64,000 nt of DNA, from NCBI RefSeq assembly GCF_005771435.1, contig NZ_VANI01000014.1, forward strand, positions 62,001-126,000, written 5' to 3'. Origin of the DNA: Microbulbifer harenosus. GTDB lineage: Bacteria > Pseudomonadota > Gammaproteobacteria > Pseudomonadales > Cellvibrionaceae. The position numbers were made by a program, and so were the translations under genes. Under the pieces are notes generated by a model, which ran no database searches, was not told the DNA's origin, and saw nothing but the letters and a program-made list of their open reading frames with translations. Positions 8,630 through 18,491 of this stretch are shown piece after piece (position 1 is the stretch's first letter; every line of letters begins with the position of its first letter).

Positions 8630-9937
8630 ATGCCAGCCAGTGGAACTGTAACCAAACTGCTCGGCCACACAGACTCTTATTACGCCGCCAGCGCAAATGC
8701 AGCGCCTGAATTTGGTGCCCTGGAAGAGGTAACGGAAGCAGACGTGTGCATTATTGGTGCGGGGTACACCGGGCTCTCTTCCGCACTGCACCTGGCTGAG
8801 CGAGGCTTCAAGGTAGTAGTGCTTGAAGCGGAGCGCATCGCCTGGGGGGCTTCCGGTCGCAACGGCGGGCACGTAGGGGTAGGGCAGCGCAAAGGCCAGG
8901 AAGAGCTGGAAAAAATGCTCGGCCTGGACACGGCGAAAATCCTGTGGGAAATGGGGCTGGAGGCCGTGCAATTGGTCGAGGACCTGATTCAGCGGCACCA
9001 GATTCAATGCGACCTCAAGCGCGGCATCATGCATCTGGCGGCCAAGCCCAGTCACGATGCCTGGCTGAAGGAGGAGGTGGAACTACTGAATGAGCGCTAT
9101 GGCTACGACAAGGTCCGCTATGCCGACCACAGTGAAGTGCGCTCCCTGGTGGGCTCCGAACGTTTTTACAGTGGGCAGGTGGACAGCGGCTCCCTGCATC
9201 TGCATCCGCTCAATTATGCGCTGGGCCTGGCAGCAGCGGCAAAGAAGGCGGGAGTGCGTTTTTTTGAACACAGCCGCGTGACCAGCTATCGGGGAGGGAA
9301 TCCCTGTGTGGTGAACACCGCGCGCGGCAGCGTACGTGCACGCAATGTGATTCTGGCTTGCAATGGTTATCTCGGAAAACTCGAGCCGAGAATGGCTGGT
9401 CGTATCATGCCCATCAATAACTTTGTGCTTGCCACTGAACCGCTTCCGCAAGAGTTGGCGCGGGAATTGATAGCCAATGACTACGCGCTTCAGGACACCT
9501 TGTTTGTCATTAACTACTGGAAACTCTCCGGCGACAACCGGCTGATTTTTGGCGGGGGAGAGAATTATACCTCCCGGTTCCCGCAAGACATTCGCGCCTT
9601 CGTGCGCCGATATATGCTGGAGACTTACCCGCAGTTGGCGGATACCCGCGTCGATTTCGGCTGGGGCGGCACACTCGCCATCACCCTGAACAGAATGCCC
9701 AGCATCGGCCGTCTGGAACCGAACGTTTACTACAGCCAGGGGTATTCCGGACACGGTGTTCCGACCGCGACGTTCGCAGGAAAGGTACTCGCAGAAGTGC
9801 TTGCCGGCACCGAGGAAAGATTTGATATATTGGCGCGAATTCCAACGCCTAGTTTTCCCGGTGGAACACTGTTGCGTTGGCCTGGGCTGGTAGCGGGGAT
9901 GCTTTATTACAGCTTGAAGGACAAGCTGGGCCGATGA
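8630..9937 (+). CDS. puuB: FAD-dependent oxidoreductase, likely gamma-glutamylputrescine oxidase
   Basis: DAO-family flavoenzyme of 435 residues that would oxidise gamma-glutamylputrescine to the aminobutyraldehyde, step two of the Puu route. The Rossmann FAD site is DVCIIGAGYTGLSSALHLAE at about residues 35-54, followed by the ARG-like AWGASGRNGGHVGVG motif typical of PuuB and related amine oxidases. The C-terminal FAD-contacting region is YSQGYSGHGVPTATFAGKV. ATG 8630 has GGAG 9 bases upstream. The gene is divergent from puuA over a shared control region. Later steps (puuC, puuD, puuE) are not in the window. Confidence 0.88.
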   Translation: MPASGTVTKLLGHTDSYYAASANAAPEFGALEEVTEADVCIIGAGYTGLSSALHLAERGFKVVVLEAERIAWGASGRNGGHVGVGQRKGQEELEKMLGLDTAKILWEMGLEAVQLVEDLIQRHQIQCDLKRGIMHLAAKPSHDAWLKEEVELLNERYGYDKVRYADHSEVRSLVGSERFYSGQVDSGSLHLHPLNYALGLAAAAKKAGVRFFEHSRVTSYRGGNPCVVNTARGSVRARNVILACNGYLGKLEPRMAGRIMPINNFVLATEPLPQELARELIANDYALQDTLFVINYWKLSGDNRLIFGGGENYTSRFPQDIRAFVRRYMLETYPQLADTRVDFGWGGTLAITLNRMPSIGRLEPNVYYSQGYSGHGVPTATFAGKVLAEVLAGTEERFDILARIPTPSFPGGTLLRWPGLVAGMLYYSLKDKLGR

Positions 9938-10059
9938 AATGAAAATTGAATGTTTGTTCGGTTTGTGGGATAACAGGCTGTCAGCTCAATTACCGGGGCC
10001 GTCCTGAGTGGTAATGAATGGGCAGAAACCCGAACAAAAATAACCCACGGGGAGTAACG

Positions 10060-12432
10060 ATGACGCAATCAGACCAGCCGTTTGCCACCAAAAAGCACCT
10101 CTTGGCTTTCACCATTGGTGCCGTCGTATTTACCATTTCCAGCGGCGTTAGCGCCGCGCCGGAAATCGAGGAAGTGACCGTTACCGCGCAGATGCGCGCG
10201 GAGTCGCTCAAAGATGTGCCCATGTCGGTCAGCGCCTTTTCCGGTGAGACCATCAAGAATGCCAACCTCAGCGATTTCAAAGACCTGTTTGCCATCACTC
10301 CCGGTATCTCTGGCGATACCACGGATTCCTTCTTCGACACTGTCTCTGTGCGCGGGGTAAACAACAACAGCTTTGGTACCGGCAGCGATCCGGCATTGGG
10401 CGTATTCCTCAACGGTGTGTATCAGAGCCGCACCGGCGCCACCCCGACCATGTTCGACCTGGACCGTGTAGAGATTGTAAAGGGACCGCAGGGCACCCTG
10501 TTTGGGCGCAATACCGCGTCTGGCGCCATCGCCATGACCTCCCGTAAACCCGGCGAGGTGTTCGGTGGTGAGGTCTCGGTAAACGCGGGTCAGTACGGTC
10601 GCCGGAACTTTGAAGGCGCGGTGGATATGCCGGTGAGCGAAGACTTTGCCGTGCGTATTTCCGGCATCCACCAGGAGGAAGAGGGGCATGTAAAAAACCT
10701 CGCCGGTGGCCGCAACCTGGGTGCAAGCGAGGCTGATGCCATGCGTTTTACCGGTGTCTATGATGGCATCGAGGACACCACTATCACCCTGTTGGCCCAG
10801 TACGAAGACCGTATCAGTGACGGCACCATCTACCGGGCACTGGGCACCGAAGGGGATTACGACGAGGTCTATAACGACCAGCGGGGCACGGATCAGGCCG
10901 AAATCGGCGATGCGATTCTCACCATAGAGCACCAGATGGGCGATGTTACGTTTAGCTCCATCACCGGATACAAGACCCACAACTACACCTATGTGGAAGA
11001 CTTCGATGGTACGGCGCAGTCCATCGACACCTTTGTGCGCGATCAATCCGGCGAGTTTTTCAGCCAGGAGTTCCGCCTGACCTCCAACAATTCCGGTCCC
11101 TTCAACTGGGTGCTGGGGGCGAGCTACTACCAGGAAGACCTGGATGCGTACTTTGCTGGCGTTGACTCGGAAGACTTCATTTGTGCCGGTACCATGGAAG
11201 TGGACTACGAGCTCGACGTAAACGCCTCCATGACCTGTGAAGAGCTGGCGCTGGCATTTCCTGAGGAGATGGATGATGCCTTCTGGACCGGCGGCGATGC
11301 CTGGGAATACGCGCCCACTGCCGGCATGGCAATCCCGGGCGGGGTCATGGTCCCGGACGGTATGTCCGTGGAAGAAGCCTACACCCGCGGCGAATTCAGT
11401 GGCTGGGGGGTGTTCGCCAATACCACCTTTGACTTGACCGAGGCCACCAGCCTTGGCCTCGGTGTGCGCTATACCGAAGACCAGAAAAAATACACGGTGG
11501 ATTCCCCGTGGCCGGATACCTGGACTGCGGGCTGGAACTACCAGGCCATGTTTACCGATGGCCCGATCACCGGTGACAAGACCTGGAGCAACGTTTCCGG
11601 TCGCGCCACGCTGAATCACGATTTTTCCGACGCGGTTACCGGCTATGCCAGTGTGGCCACCGGCTATAAGTCCGGGGGATTCGATTACCTGACCTACCAC
11701 ATTACCGATCCGGCCTTTACCGACGACCAGGATACCTGGCTGGAAGAGTATGAGTGGACCGTCGACAGCGCTACTGGCGAGCCCAACAGCTTTGATGAAG
11801 AACAGGTGCTGTCTTACGAGCTGGGCGTTAAGGCGCGCCTGCTCGATAATCGCCTTCACGTCAATGCCGCTGCCTTCCAGTACACCTATGACGACCTGCA
11901 GCAGGCCTTCTTTATTGGGGCCGCTGCGGTGACCCGCAACGTGGGTGAGAGTGAAGGGCAGGGACTTGAGATAGATGCCCGCTGGCTGATTTCCGACAGC
12001 CTCGACCTCTACATGGGCCTGGCCTGGCTCGATACCGAGTTCACCGGTGCTCCGGAAGAGTTGTGCGAGGACTGTGACGGCAATCAGATGGCGTTCTCCC
12101 CCGAATTTTCCTCCGCAACTGTACTGACTTACACCACGGATGTCGGCTTCGGCACCCTGGCCCTGTCCGGTGAGTACACCTACACCAGTGAGCAGTATGC
12201 CGATCTGGAAAACAACGAGGAAGTGAAGCTGGCGAGCCGCGGCCTTGTGAACCTGCGGGCATCGCTCACCGCGCCCAGTGAAAATTGGACAGCTGGTGTC
12301 TACGTGGAAAACCTGACTGCTGAGGAGTATTACCACTGGGGCTACGCCGCTGCAGATTACAACCTGCCGGCCACCCAGACGGATCCGTCTCGCGGTCGCG
12401 TCGCGGGAGTCAGCCTGGACTACCGGTTCTGA
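10060..12432 (+). CDS. TonB-dependent outer-membrane receptor
   Basis: Outer-membrane receptor of 790 residues for energy-dependent uptake of an unknown ligand. A signal peptide is visible (KKHLLAFTIGAVVFTISSGVSA), followed by a TonB box-like EEVTVTAQ, the plug domain (VPMSVSAFSGE, DRVEIVKGPQGTLFGRN), and a 22-strand barrel ending in the aromatic YRF needed for outer-membrane assembly. Sequence style is that of the large family found in sugar- and polymer-eating marine gammaproteobacteria, not of a siderophore receptor with recognisable specificity. ATG 10060 has GGGGAG 8 bases upstream. The neighbours (puuB before, TetR after) suggest amine or nucleotide scavenging, but that is only context. 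Confidence 0.92.
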   Translation: MTQSDQPFATKKHLLAFTIGAVVFTISSGVSAAPEIEEVTVTAQMRAESLKDVPMSVSAFSGETIKNANLSDFKDLFAITPGISGDTTDSFFDTVSVRGVNNNSFGTGSDPALGVFLNGVYQSRTGATPTMFDLDRVEIVKGPQGTLFGRNTASGAIAMTSRKPGEVFGGEVSVNAGQYGRRNFEGAVDMPVSEDFAVRISGIHQEEEGHVKNLAGGRNLGASEADAMRFTGVYDGIEDTTITLLAQYEDRISDGTIYRALGTEGDYDEVYNDQRGTDQAEIGDAILTIEHQMGDVTFSSITGYKTHNYTYVEDFDGTAQSIDTFVRDQSGEFFSQEFRLTSNNSGPFNWVLGASYYQEDLDAYFAGVDSEDFICAGTMEVDYELDVNASMTCEELALAFPEEMDDAFWTGGDAWEYAPTAGMAIPGGVMVPDGMSVEEAYTRGEFSGWGVFANTTFDLTEATSLGLGVRYTEDQKKYTVDSPWPDTWTAGWNYQAMFTDGPITGDKTWSNVSGRATLNHDFSDAVTGYASVATGYKSGGFDYLTYHITDPAFTDDQDTWLEEYEWTVDSATGEPNSFDEEQVLSYELGVKARLLDNRLHVNAAAFQYTYDDLQQAFFIGAAAVTRNVGESEGQGLEIDARWLISDSLDLYMGLAWLDTEFTGAPEELCEDCDGNQMAFSPEFSSATVLTYTTDVGFGTLALSGEYTYTSEQYADLENNEEVKLASRGLVNLRASLTAPSENWTAGVYVENLTAEEYYHWGYAAADYNLPATQTDPSRGRVAGVSLDYRF

Positions 12433-12472
12433 TCGCGGCGCATCTTTCTCCTTTTCATCTCACAGGATGAGC

Positions 12473-12503
12473 AGAAAAGCCGGCACGCATTGCCGGCTTT
12501 TCT
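12473..12503 (+). terminator. Rho-independent terminator after the TonB-dependent receptor
   Basis: A 13-bp perfect stem AGAAAAGCCGGCA (12473-12485) / TGCCGGCTTTTCT (12491-12503), loop CGCAT. Confidence 0.85.
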
Positions 12504-12560
12504 GTTAATTACGCCCGTCATTTGTGTTAAAAATGCCACTTCGGTAGAAAGGATCACGAA

Positions 12561-13241
12561 GTGTCGACCGCAGAACAGAATCGCCGCAGAAATCAGTTGT
12601 CGCCGCGACGGGAGCCAGTACAGGCCCGCGCCCGCGAGCGCGCCCGTCAGATACTGGATACCACCGGTCGCCTGCTGGAGCAGGTCGGCCTGAACGACCT
12701 CACCACCATTTTGATCGCCAAGGAGCTGGGCGTCTCAGTTGGTTCCGTGTATCACTACTTCCCCAACAAGCACGCCATTCTCTATGCCATGGGCGAGCAG
12801 TGGTTGGCGAGTCTTACCGAGCGCCTGGACGACCTGGCGGCGAAGGAGTTGGAAACACTGGAGCTGCGGCCCTTTCTTGACGACTTGTTGAATCGCTGGT
12901 TGTCGGTCTACCGCGAGCAGCGGGGGCTGCTGCCTTTGGTGCAGGCCATGTGGGGCATCCCCGAACTGCACGAACTCGACGAGCGGCATGATGAGCTGGT
13001 CATCAACCATCTGGTGGGCATGTTCCGACGCCTCGGTTTCCGCTGTCCGCCCAACGAGACTAATCGTCTCGCCCGCGCCACACTGGAAACCTGTCACGCG
13101 ATGATGCTGGTGATCGTCAACCAGCAGGGCACCCGTGCCAAGCGCACCCACGAAGACCTGCTGAATATGCTGATGGTGCTGCTGGAGCCGCACCGCGACG
13201 AAGAGAAGCCCGCCGGGCTCGACGATGTGGAGGCGCCCTGA
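12561..13241 (+). CDS. TetR/AcrR-family transcriptional regulator
   Basis: One-component regulator of 226 residues. The N-terminal HTH is clear: ARQILDTTGRLLEQVGLNDL, then TTILIAKELGVSVGSVYHYF with the family-typical YHYFPNKHAIL ending near residue 78. The remaining 150 residues are a helical ligand domain with no specific signature. GTG 12561 has AAGGA at 12549 upstream. The stop lies only 13 bases before the nucleotidase ATG, so both genes are probably one transcript. It could control the upstream receptor or the puu genes, but nothing in the sequence proves it. Confidence 0.9.
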   Translation: MSTAEQNRRRNQLSPRREPVQARARERARQILDTTGRLLEQVGLNDLTTILIAKELGVSVGSVYHYFPNKHAILYAMGEQWLASLTERLDDLAAKELETLELRPFLDDLLNRWLSVYREQRGLLPLVQAMWGIPELHELDERHDELVINHLVGMFRRLGFRCPPNETNRLARATLETCHAMMLVIVNQQGTRAKRTHEDLLNMLMVLLEPHRDEEKPAGLDDVEAP

Positions 13242-13254
13242 GCGCCGATCGACG

Positions 13255-14172
13255 ATGAGCAGCACACAGCAGACCCCCAGAGGCAACAAACTCACCATCG
13301 CGATTTCCTCCCGCGCCTTATTCGATCTGAGGGAAAGCCACCAGATTTACGAAGAGCAGGGCGTGGAGGCGTTCTCCTCATACCAAATCGAGCGGGAAAA
13401 CGACGTGCTGCCAAAGGGTGAGGCGTTCTCGCTGGTCGAGAAATTCCTGCAGATCAACGAACGGCTCGAGGATGAACCGCGGGTGGAAGTCATTCTGCTG
13501 TCGCGCAACAGCGCCGATACCGGTCTGCGGGTGTTCAACTCCATCGAGCATTATGGACTGCAGATTAGCCGCGCCGCCTTCTGCAATGGCGGTAGTCCCT
13601 ACCGCTATATTGCGCCCTTTGGCTGTCACCTGTTTCTGTCCACCGACGGCGGTGATGTGCGCAGGGCGTTGGAACAGGGCGTGGCTGCAGCTACGCTGAT
13701 CCCCGGTGGCGCTCGCCAGCGGGGAGACGATACCCTGCGATTTGCGTTTGATGGCGACGCGGTGATTTTCTCGGACGAGGCGGAGCAGATCTTCAAGCGC
13801 GAAGGTCTTGCCGCCTTTACTTCCGCCGAGCGCGCATCCGCGCGACAGCCCCTGCAGGGAGGGCCATTCAAAGGATTCCTTGAAGCATTACAGCATTTGC
13901 AGGCGGAGTTCCATGCGGAAAGCTGCCCGATCCGCACGGCGCTGGTCACCGCACGTTCGGCGCCGGCGCACGAGCGGGTGATCCGCACCCTGCGGGCATG
14001 GAATATCCGTATTGACGAATCCATTTTCCTGGGTGGACTGCCAAAGGGCGAGTTCCTGCGGGCGTTCGGCGCCGATGTATTTTTCGACGATCAGCCCAAT
14101 CACTGCGCCTCCGCTGCGGCCCATGTTGCTACCGGCCATGTGCCCCACGGCATTGCTAACCTGGAGACTTAG
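13255..14172 (+). CDS. 5'-nucleotidase (cN-I-like family)
   Basis: Predicted cytoplasmic phosphatase of nucleoside monophosphates, 305 residues, related to the 5'-nucleotidase family named after vertebrate cN-I. Recognisable blocks are LTIAISSRALFDLRES near the start, the long VEVILLSRNSADTGLRVFNS, FCNGGSPYRYIAPFGCHLFLS, RFAFDGDAVIFSDEAEQIF with the catalytic-type DGD, and FLGGLPKGEFLRAFGADVFF near the end. ATG 13255 has only a distant GGAGG-like site inside the tetR end; GTG 13225 would overlap tetR and add ten residues. Part of a two-gene unit with the TetR gene. Confidence 0.85.
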   Translation: MSSTQQTPRGNKLTIAISSRALFDLRESHQIYEEQGVEAFSSYQIERENDVLPKGEAFSLVEKFLQINERLEDEPRVEVILLSRNSADTGLRVFNSIEHYGLQISRAAFCNGGSPYRYIAPFGCHLFLSTDGGDVRRALEQGVAAATLIPGGARQRGDDTLRFAFDGDAVIFSDEAEQIFKREGLAAFTSAERASARQPLQGGPFKGFLEALQHLQAEFHAESCPIRTALVTARSAPAHERVIRTLRAWNIRIDESIFLGGLPKGEFLRAFGADVFFDDQPNHCASAAAHVATGHVPHGIANLET

Positions 14173-14373
14173 AGACTCACATGTGCCGTGGTTTTGGCCA
14201 GGCTTTTCGGAAAATTTTTCCGCCATGCCTTGCGATTCCGCGTGTAGATCCGCCAATTTGGTCACTTTTGGTAACCTTTTTCTCGTTTTTCCTGCCTCTG
14301 GAAACCGGGCTATTGGCTCGTCAGCAGATTCACTGCTATTCTTTTCCCGCATAAACTCACTTAGTTTTTATAA

Positions 14374-15420
<1,047 letters not shown>

Positions 15421-15440
15421 GCTGACGCTTCGCGCGCCCA

Positions 15441-15477
15441 AACAAAAAGCCCGGTTGTTGAAACCGGGCTTTTTGTT
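15441..15477. terminator. Bidirectional terminator between cysB and the CxxC protein gene
   Basis: A 16-bp perfect inverted repeat, AACAAAAAGCCCGGTT (15441-15456) and AACCGGGCTTTTTGTT (15462-15477), loop GTTGA, with T runs usable on both strands. Confidence 0.9.
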
Positions 15478-15501
15478 TTGGGCAGGCAGATATTGCCGCT
15501 G

Positions 15502-15774
15502 TCAGCGATTCAGCACTTCTTTAACGAACTTGAAGTACACGGTGTACACCTCCGGTTCCTTGCCTTCCTCTTCGACCACAAAGAACGGGGCGCGCTGCAC
15601 ATTCAGGCGCTGAGCCAACTGCATACCCGGGCTCTGTGGGTCGCGCTCGTCGGCAATCAGGACCTCGTCCAGAAATTTTTCCTGATCGTTTTCCTTGAGC
15701 CGCTGTTCCACATCGTTGCACTTGGCGCAAAGGGAGCCATCGGCGAGAATTTTTTTGACCAGTGTAATGTGCAT
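15502..15774 (-). CDS. Small thioredoxin/glutaredoxin-fold protein with a CxxC motif
   Basis: A 90-residue protein with a plausible redox centre LCAKCNDVEQRL at residues 15-19 and a downstream cis-Pro-like NVQRAPFFVVEEEGK, the arrangement seen in minimal thioredoxin-fold proteins. The start is ATG 15774 with AAGG about 10 bases upstream. The specific function is unknown; disulfide reduction or metal handling is possible. It is the first of three leftward genes here (with pabB and ppsR transcribed toward it), and a terminator lies just beyond its stop. Confidence 0.7.
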   Translation of the reverse strand: MHITLVKKILADGSLCAKCNDVEQRLKENDQEKFLDEVLIADERDPQSPGMQLAQRLNVQRAPFFVVEEEGKEPEVYTVYFKFVKEVLNR

Positions 15775-15910
15775 GTGAAACGGCCTTATGGTTCACGGCC
15801 CGACGCCGATCGTGCGGCCCATCGGGCTGGAATGTGGTTAGGATTGGCGCGGAATCTAGCAGAGTCGAAATCCCCATGGAAATACCGAAGGGCGATAGAT
15901 TTATAACCGA

Positions 15911-17254
15911 TCAGAGGTAGTGGCTTTCCAGTGTTTCCAGTAGCAGGCGCACCTTGTCGAGACACTCGCGGTGCTCTGCTGCCGGATTGGAATCGGCAAT
16001 AATACCGCCGCCTGCCGCACAACTGATCTGGCCGTTGCTGGCGGTGAGGGTGCGAATAGCGATACTGGTATCCGCACGGCCACTGCTGCTGATGTAGCCG
16101 ATGCTGCCGCAGTAAACACCGCGGGGACTCCGTTCCAGCTCATGGATGACTTCCATTGCGCGTCGCTTGGGCGCGCCGGTGATCGAACCACCGGGAAAGC
16201 CGGCGGCCAGCACTTGGGTAAATTCGGTATCTTCCGGTAGTTGCCCGGTAATTGTGCTCACCAAATGATGCACATTGGCGAAGCTCTGTAATTCGAACAG
16301 TGTCGGTACCCGCACACTGCCTCGCGTACAAACCTTGCCAAAATCATTGCGCAGCAGATCGACAATCATCAGATTCTCCGCGCGGTCTTTGCGGCTTGCC
16401 GCCAGTGCGCTGGCAAGCTCGCGGTCGCGAGAAGGATCGGCGCTGCGCGGTGCGGTGCCCTTGATTGGCTCCGTCTGCAGGTAGCGACCGTCGGCGAGGA
16501 TGAAGCGCTCCGGTGACAGGCTGAGAATCTCCCCCTGTGGCAGTGACAGGAACGCGGAAAACGGGCCGGCAGCCAGCTTGCGCAGGGTCAGGTAGGCCGT
16601 AAGCGCGCTGCCTTCGAAGGCGGCATTGAAGCGCTGGGTGAAATTGGCCTGGTAGATATCACCGGCGCTGATGTAATCCAGAATACGCGCGATCCGCGCG
16701 CGGTATTCTTCCGGGGTGAACTCGTGCGTGAACCCCGTAATTAACCTGAATGCTTCCGTGCGCGGTGCTGTGTTCCAGTTGATGGCGTTGAAGCGCGCGC
16801 GCAGATCCCGTATCTGGATCGCCGTGCAGGCCGGATGGAAAACCAGGTGGCTGACCTGCAGTTGATGATCGACGATCAGCGCCCAGGTGTAGAGGCCGAA
16901 GAACCCCGCAGGTAGTGGCGTCGACCGGGTATCGGCAGTGAGAAAGTTGCCGGTGGTCCCGAGCTCATATCCGGCATAGCCGATGGCGCCGCCGCAGAAG
17001 GGCAGTTGCTGATCTACTTCCTGGGGGGCAAGTTCGCACAGCAGATCGTCAAGCGCTTGGAAGGGGGCGGAGTCCGTAGCGGAGAGTTCCAGTCCACACA
17101 CCGGGTCGGCGCTGAGGATGTCAAAACGGCCACTGCGGGAAGTGGGGTGGCCTGAGTCCAACCACACCGGGCAGGGCAAATCTGCGAGCGCCGCAAATGC
17201 GGCCTCGGTATTGAGCGAGTAGGGCAGGGAAACAATTTGCAAAACGTCAACCAA
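15911..17254 (-). CDS. pabB: Aminodeoxychorismate synthase component I
   Basis: Converts chorismate and glutamine-derived ammonia to 4-amino-4-deoxychorismate for folate synthesis, 447 residues. The chorismate-binding domain carries the PabB form of the active-site loop, EPIKGTAPRSADPSRDRELA, whose Lys separates PabB from anthranilate synthase TrpE (PIAGT). Further signatures are SALAASRKDRAENLMIVDLL, FPGGSITGAPKRRAMEVI and YCGSIGYIS. The N-terminus looks complete. The start is uncertain: TTG 17254 is the longest and has no clear ribosome binding site. The amidotransferase partner PabA is not adjacent. Confidence 0.93.
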   Translation of the reverse strand: MVDVLQIVSLPYSLNTEAAFAALADLPCPVWLDSGHPTSRSGRFDILSADPVCGLELSATDSAPFQALDDLLCELAPQEVDQQLPFCGGAIGYAGYELGTTGNFLTADTRSTPLPAGFFGLYTWALIVDHQLQVSHLVFHPACTAIQIRDLRARFNAINWNTAPRTEAFRLITGFTHEFTPEEYRARIARILDYISAGDIYQANFTQRFNAAFEGSALTAYLTLRKLAAGPFSAFLSLPQGEILSLSPERFILADGRYLQTEPIKGTAPRSADPSRDRELASALAASRKDRAENLMIVDLLRNDFGKVCTRGSVRVPTLFELQSFANVHHLVSTITGQLPEDTEFTQVLAAGFPGGSITGAPKRRAMEVIHELERSPRGVYCGSIGYISSSGRADTSIAIRTLTASNGQISCAAGGGIIADSNPAAEHRECLDKVRLLLETLESHYL

Positions 17255-17385
17255 GGGTTCGGGCGGGTTATCCGCTCAGACTGATACTCAAACGGGCTCT
17301 GACGGCGCTGGCGAGCCGGCCTTGTGGGCGGCGCTACTTTACTCTAAAACGATGCCAGTCCGGTAATCGCACGAATATAGAGAAT

Positions 17386-18264
17386 CTAGCCGATTCTGCG
17401 CTCAATCCCTGCCTGGGACATCAGTCGGGTGGCCAGCTCTTCTACAGACAGCTCGGTGGCATCGAGATATGGTACCTGCGCCCGGCGCAACATTTGCTCT
17501 ACCTGGCGGACTTCAAACTCACATTGTTCCGGGGAGGCGTAACGGCTGTTGGCGCGGCGCTCCTGGCGGATACTGACCAGACGACGCGGGTCTATGGTGA
17601 GGCCGAACAGCTTGCGCTGAAATGGGCGCAGGATTTTCGGCAGAGAGGTGGAATCCATGTCCTCCTCGGTGATCGGATAATTCGCGGCGCGCAGGCCAAA
17701 TTGCAGAGCGAGATAAAGACAGGTTGGCGTTTTTCCCGAGCGGGAGACACCGACGAGAATGATATCGGCACTTTCAAACTCGCGGGTGCGACGGCCGTCG
17801 TCGTTATCCATGGCAAAGTGCACGGCGTCTATTCGCGCGGTGTAGCGGCGATTGTCGGCGATGCCGTGGGAAATGCCGACGGTGCGGGCGGGATCGGTGC
17901 CGAACAGGGTCGCCAGCGGCGCCAGGTAGCTCTCAAACACATCCAGCATCAGTGCGGAGCTCTGGTGCAACTGTTTGCGTATCTGGTCGGATACGATACT
18001 GGTGATAATGATGGGCTGCAGGCCCGACTCGCGCGCCGCGTTCTCAATACGCTGTAATACCTGATTGACCCTGGCCTCCGAATCCACATAAGGGACTGTG
18101 ACCTGTTCTACCTGTTGGTCGCGGAACTGTGCCAGCAGGCTGTGACCGATGCCCTCTACTGTAAGGCCAGTACCATCGGAAATGAAAAACGCGGTACGTT
18201 TTCTGGCGCTCGATACGGAGTCCCCCAGCTTTGATGGATGCACGCTGTGCTGCTTGCCGCTCAT
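17386..18264 (-). CDS. ppsR: PEP synthetase regulatory protein (kinase/pyrophosphorylase)
   Basis: Bifunctional regulator of 292 residues that inactivates PEP synthase by ADP-dependent phosphorylation of a Thr and reactivates it by a Pi-dependent reaction. The DUF299 family is recognised from RTAFFISDGTGLTVEGIGHS at the N-terminus, GISHGIADNRRYTARIDAVH in the middle, and the P-loop ILVGVSRSGKTPTCLYLA. ATG 18264 has GTGGAG about 8 bases upstream. It is divergent from ppsA, its target enzyme, the usual arrangement in gammaproteobacteria. Confidence 0.95.
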   Translation of the reverse strand: MSGKQHSVHPSKLGDSVSSARKRTAFFISDGTGLTVEGIGHSLLAQFRDQQVEQVTVPYVDSEARVNQVLQRIENAARESGLQPIIITSIVSDQIRKQLHQSSALMLDVFESYLAPLATLFGTDPARTVGISHGIADNRRYTARIDAVHFAMDNDDGRRTREFESADIILVGVSRSGKTPTCLYLALQFGLRAANYPITEEDMDSTSLPKILRPFQRKLFGLTIDPRRLVSIRQERRANSRYASPEQCEFEVRQVEQMLRRAQVPYLDATELSVEELATRLMSQAGIERRIG

Positions 18265-18491
18265 TGTTGATGGTCTCCACTGACTTTTCAGCCATGGTAT
18301 ACCAGCGGCGCGATAAATTCGTGTGCAGATTTTTACGCCCTTCTCATTGATCCAGGAACGCCGGCCAGAAAAATTCTTGTAGAAAAATTACAACAGGAAA
18401 CAGCCATTTTTCGCGTTAATCACGGGGTATTATTTACAAAACCCTTCCTTATAATCGGCGGCCTGAACACGCAGTTGCAGAGGGCAATCCA

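Noticed and set aside
10069..12336. 755-residue open frame on the minus strand opposite the TonB-dependent receptor
   Set aside because: It mirrors the receptor gene, has no family resemblance, and is explained by high GC at third codon positions.
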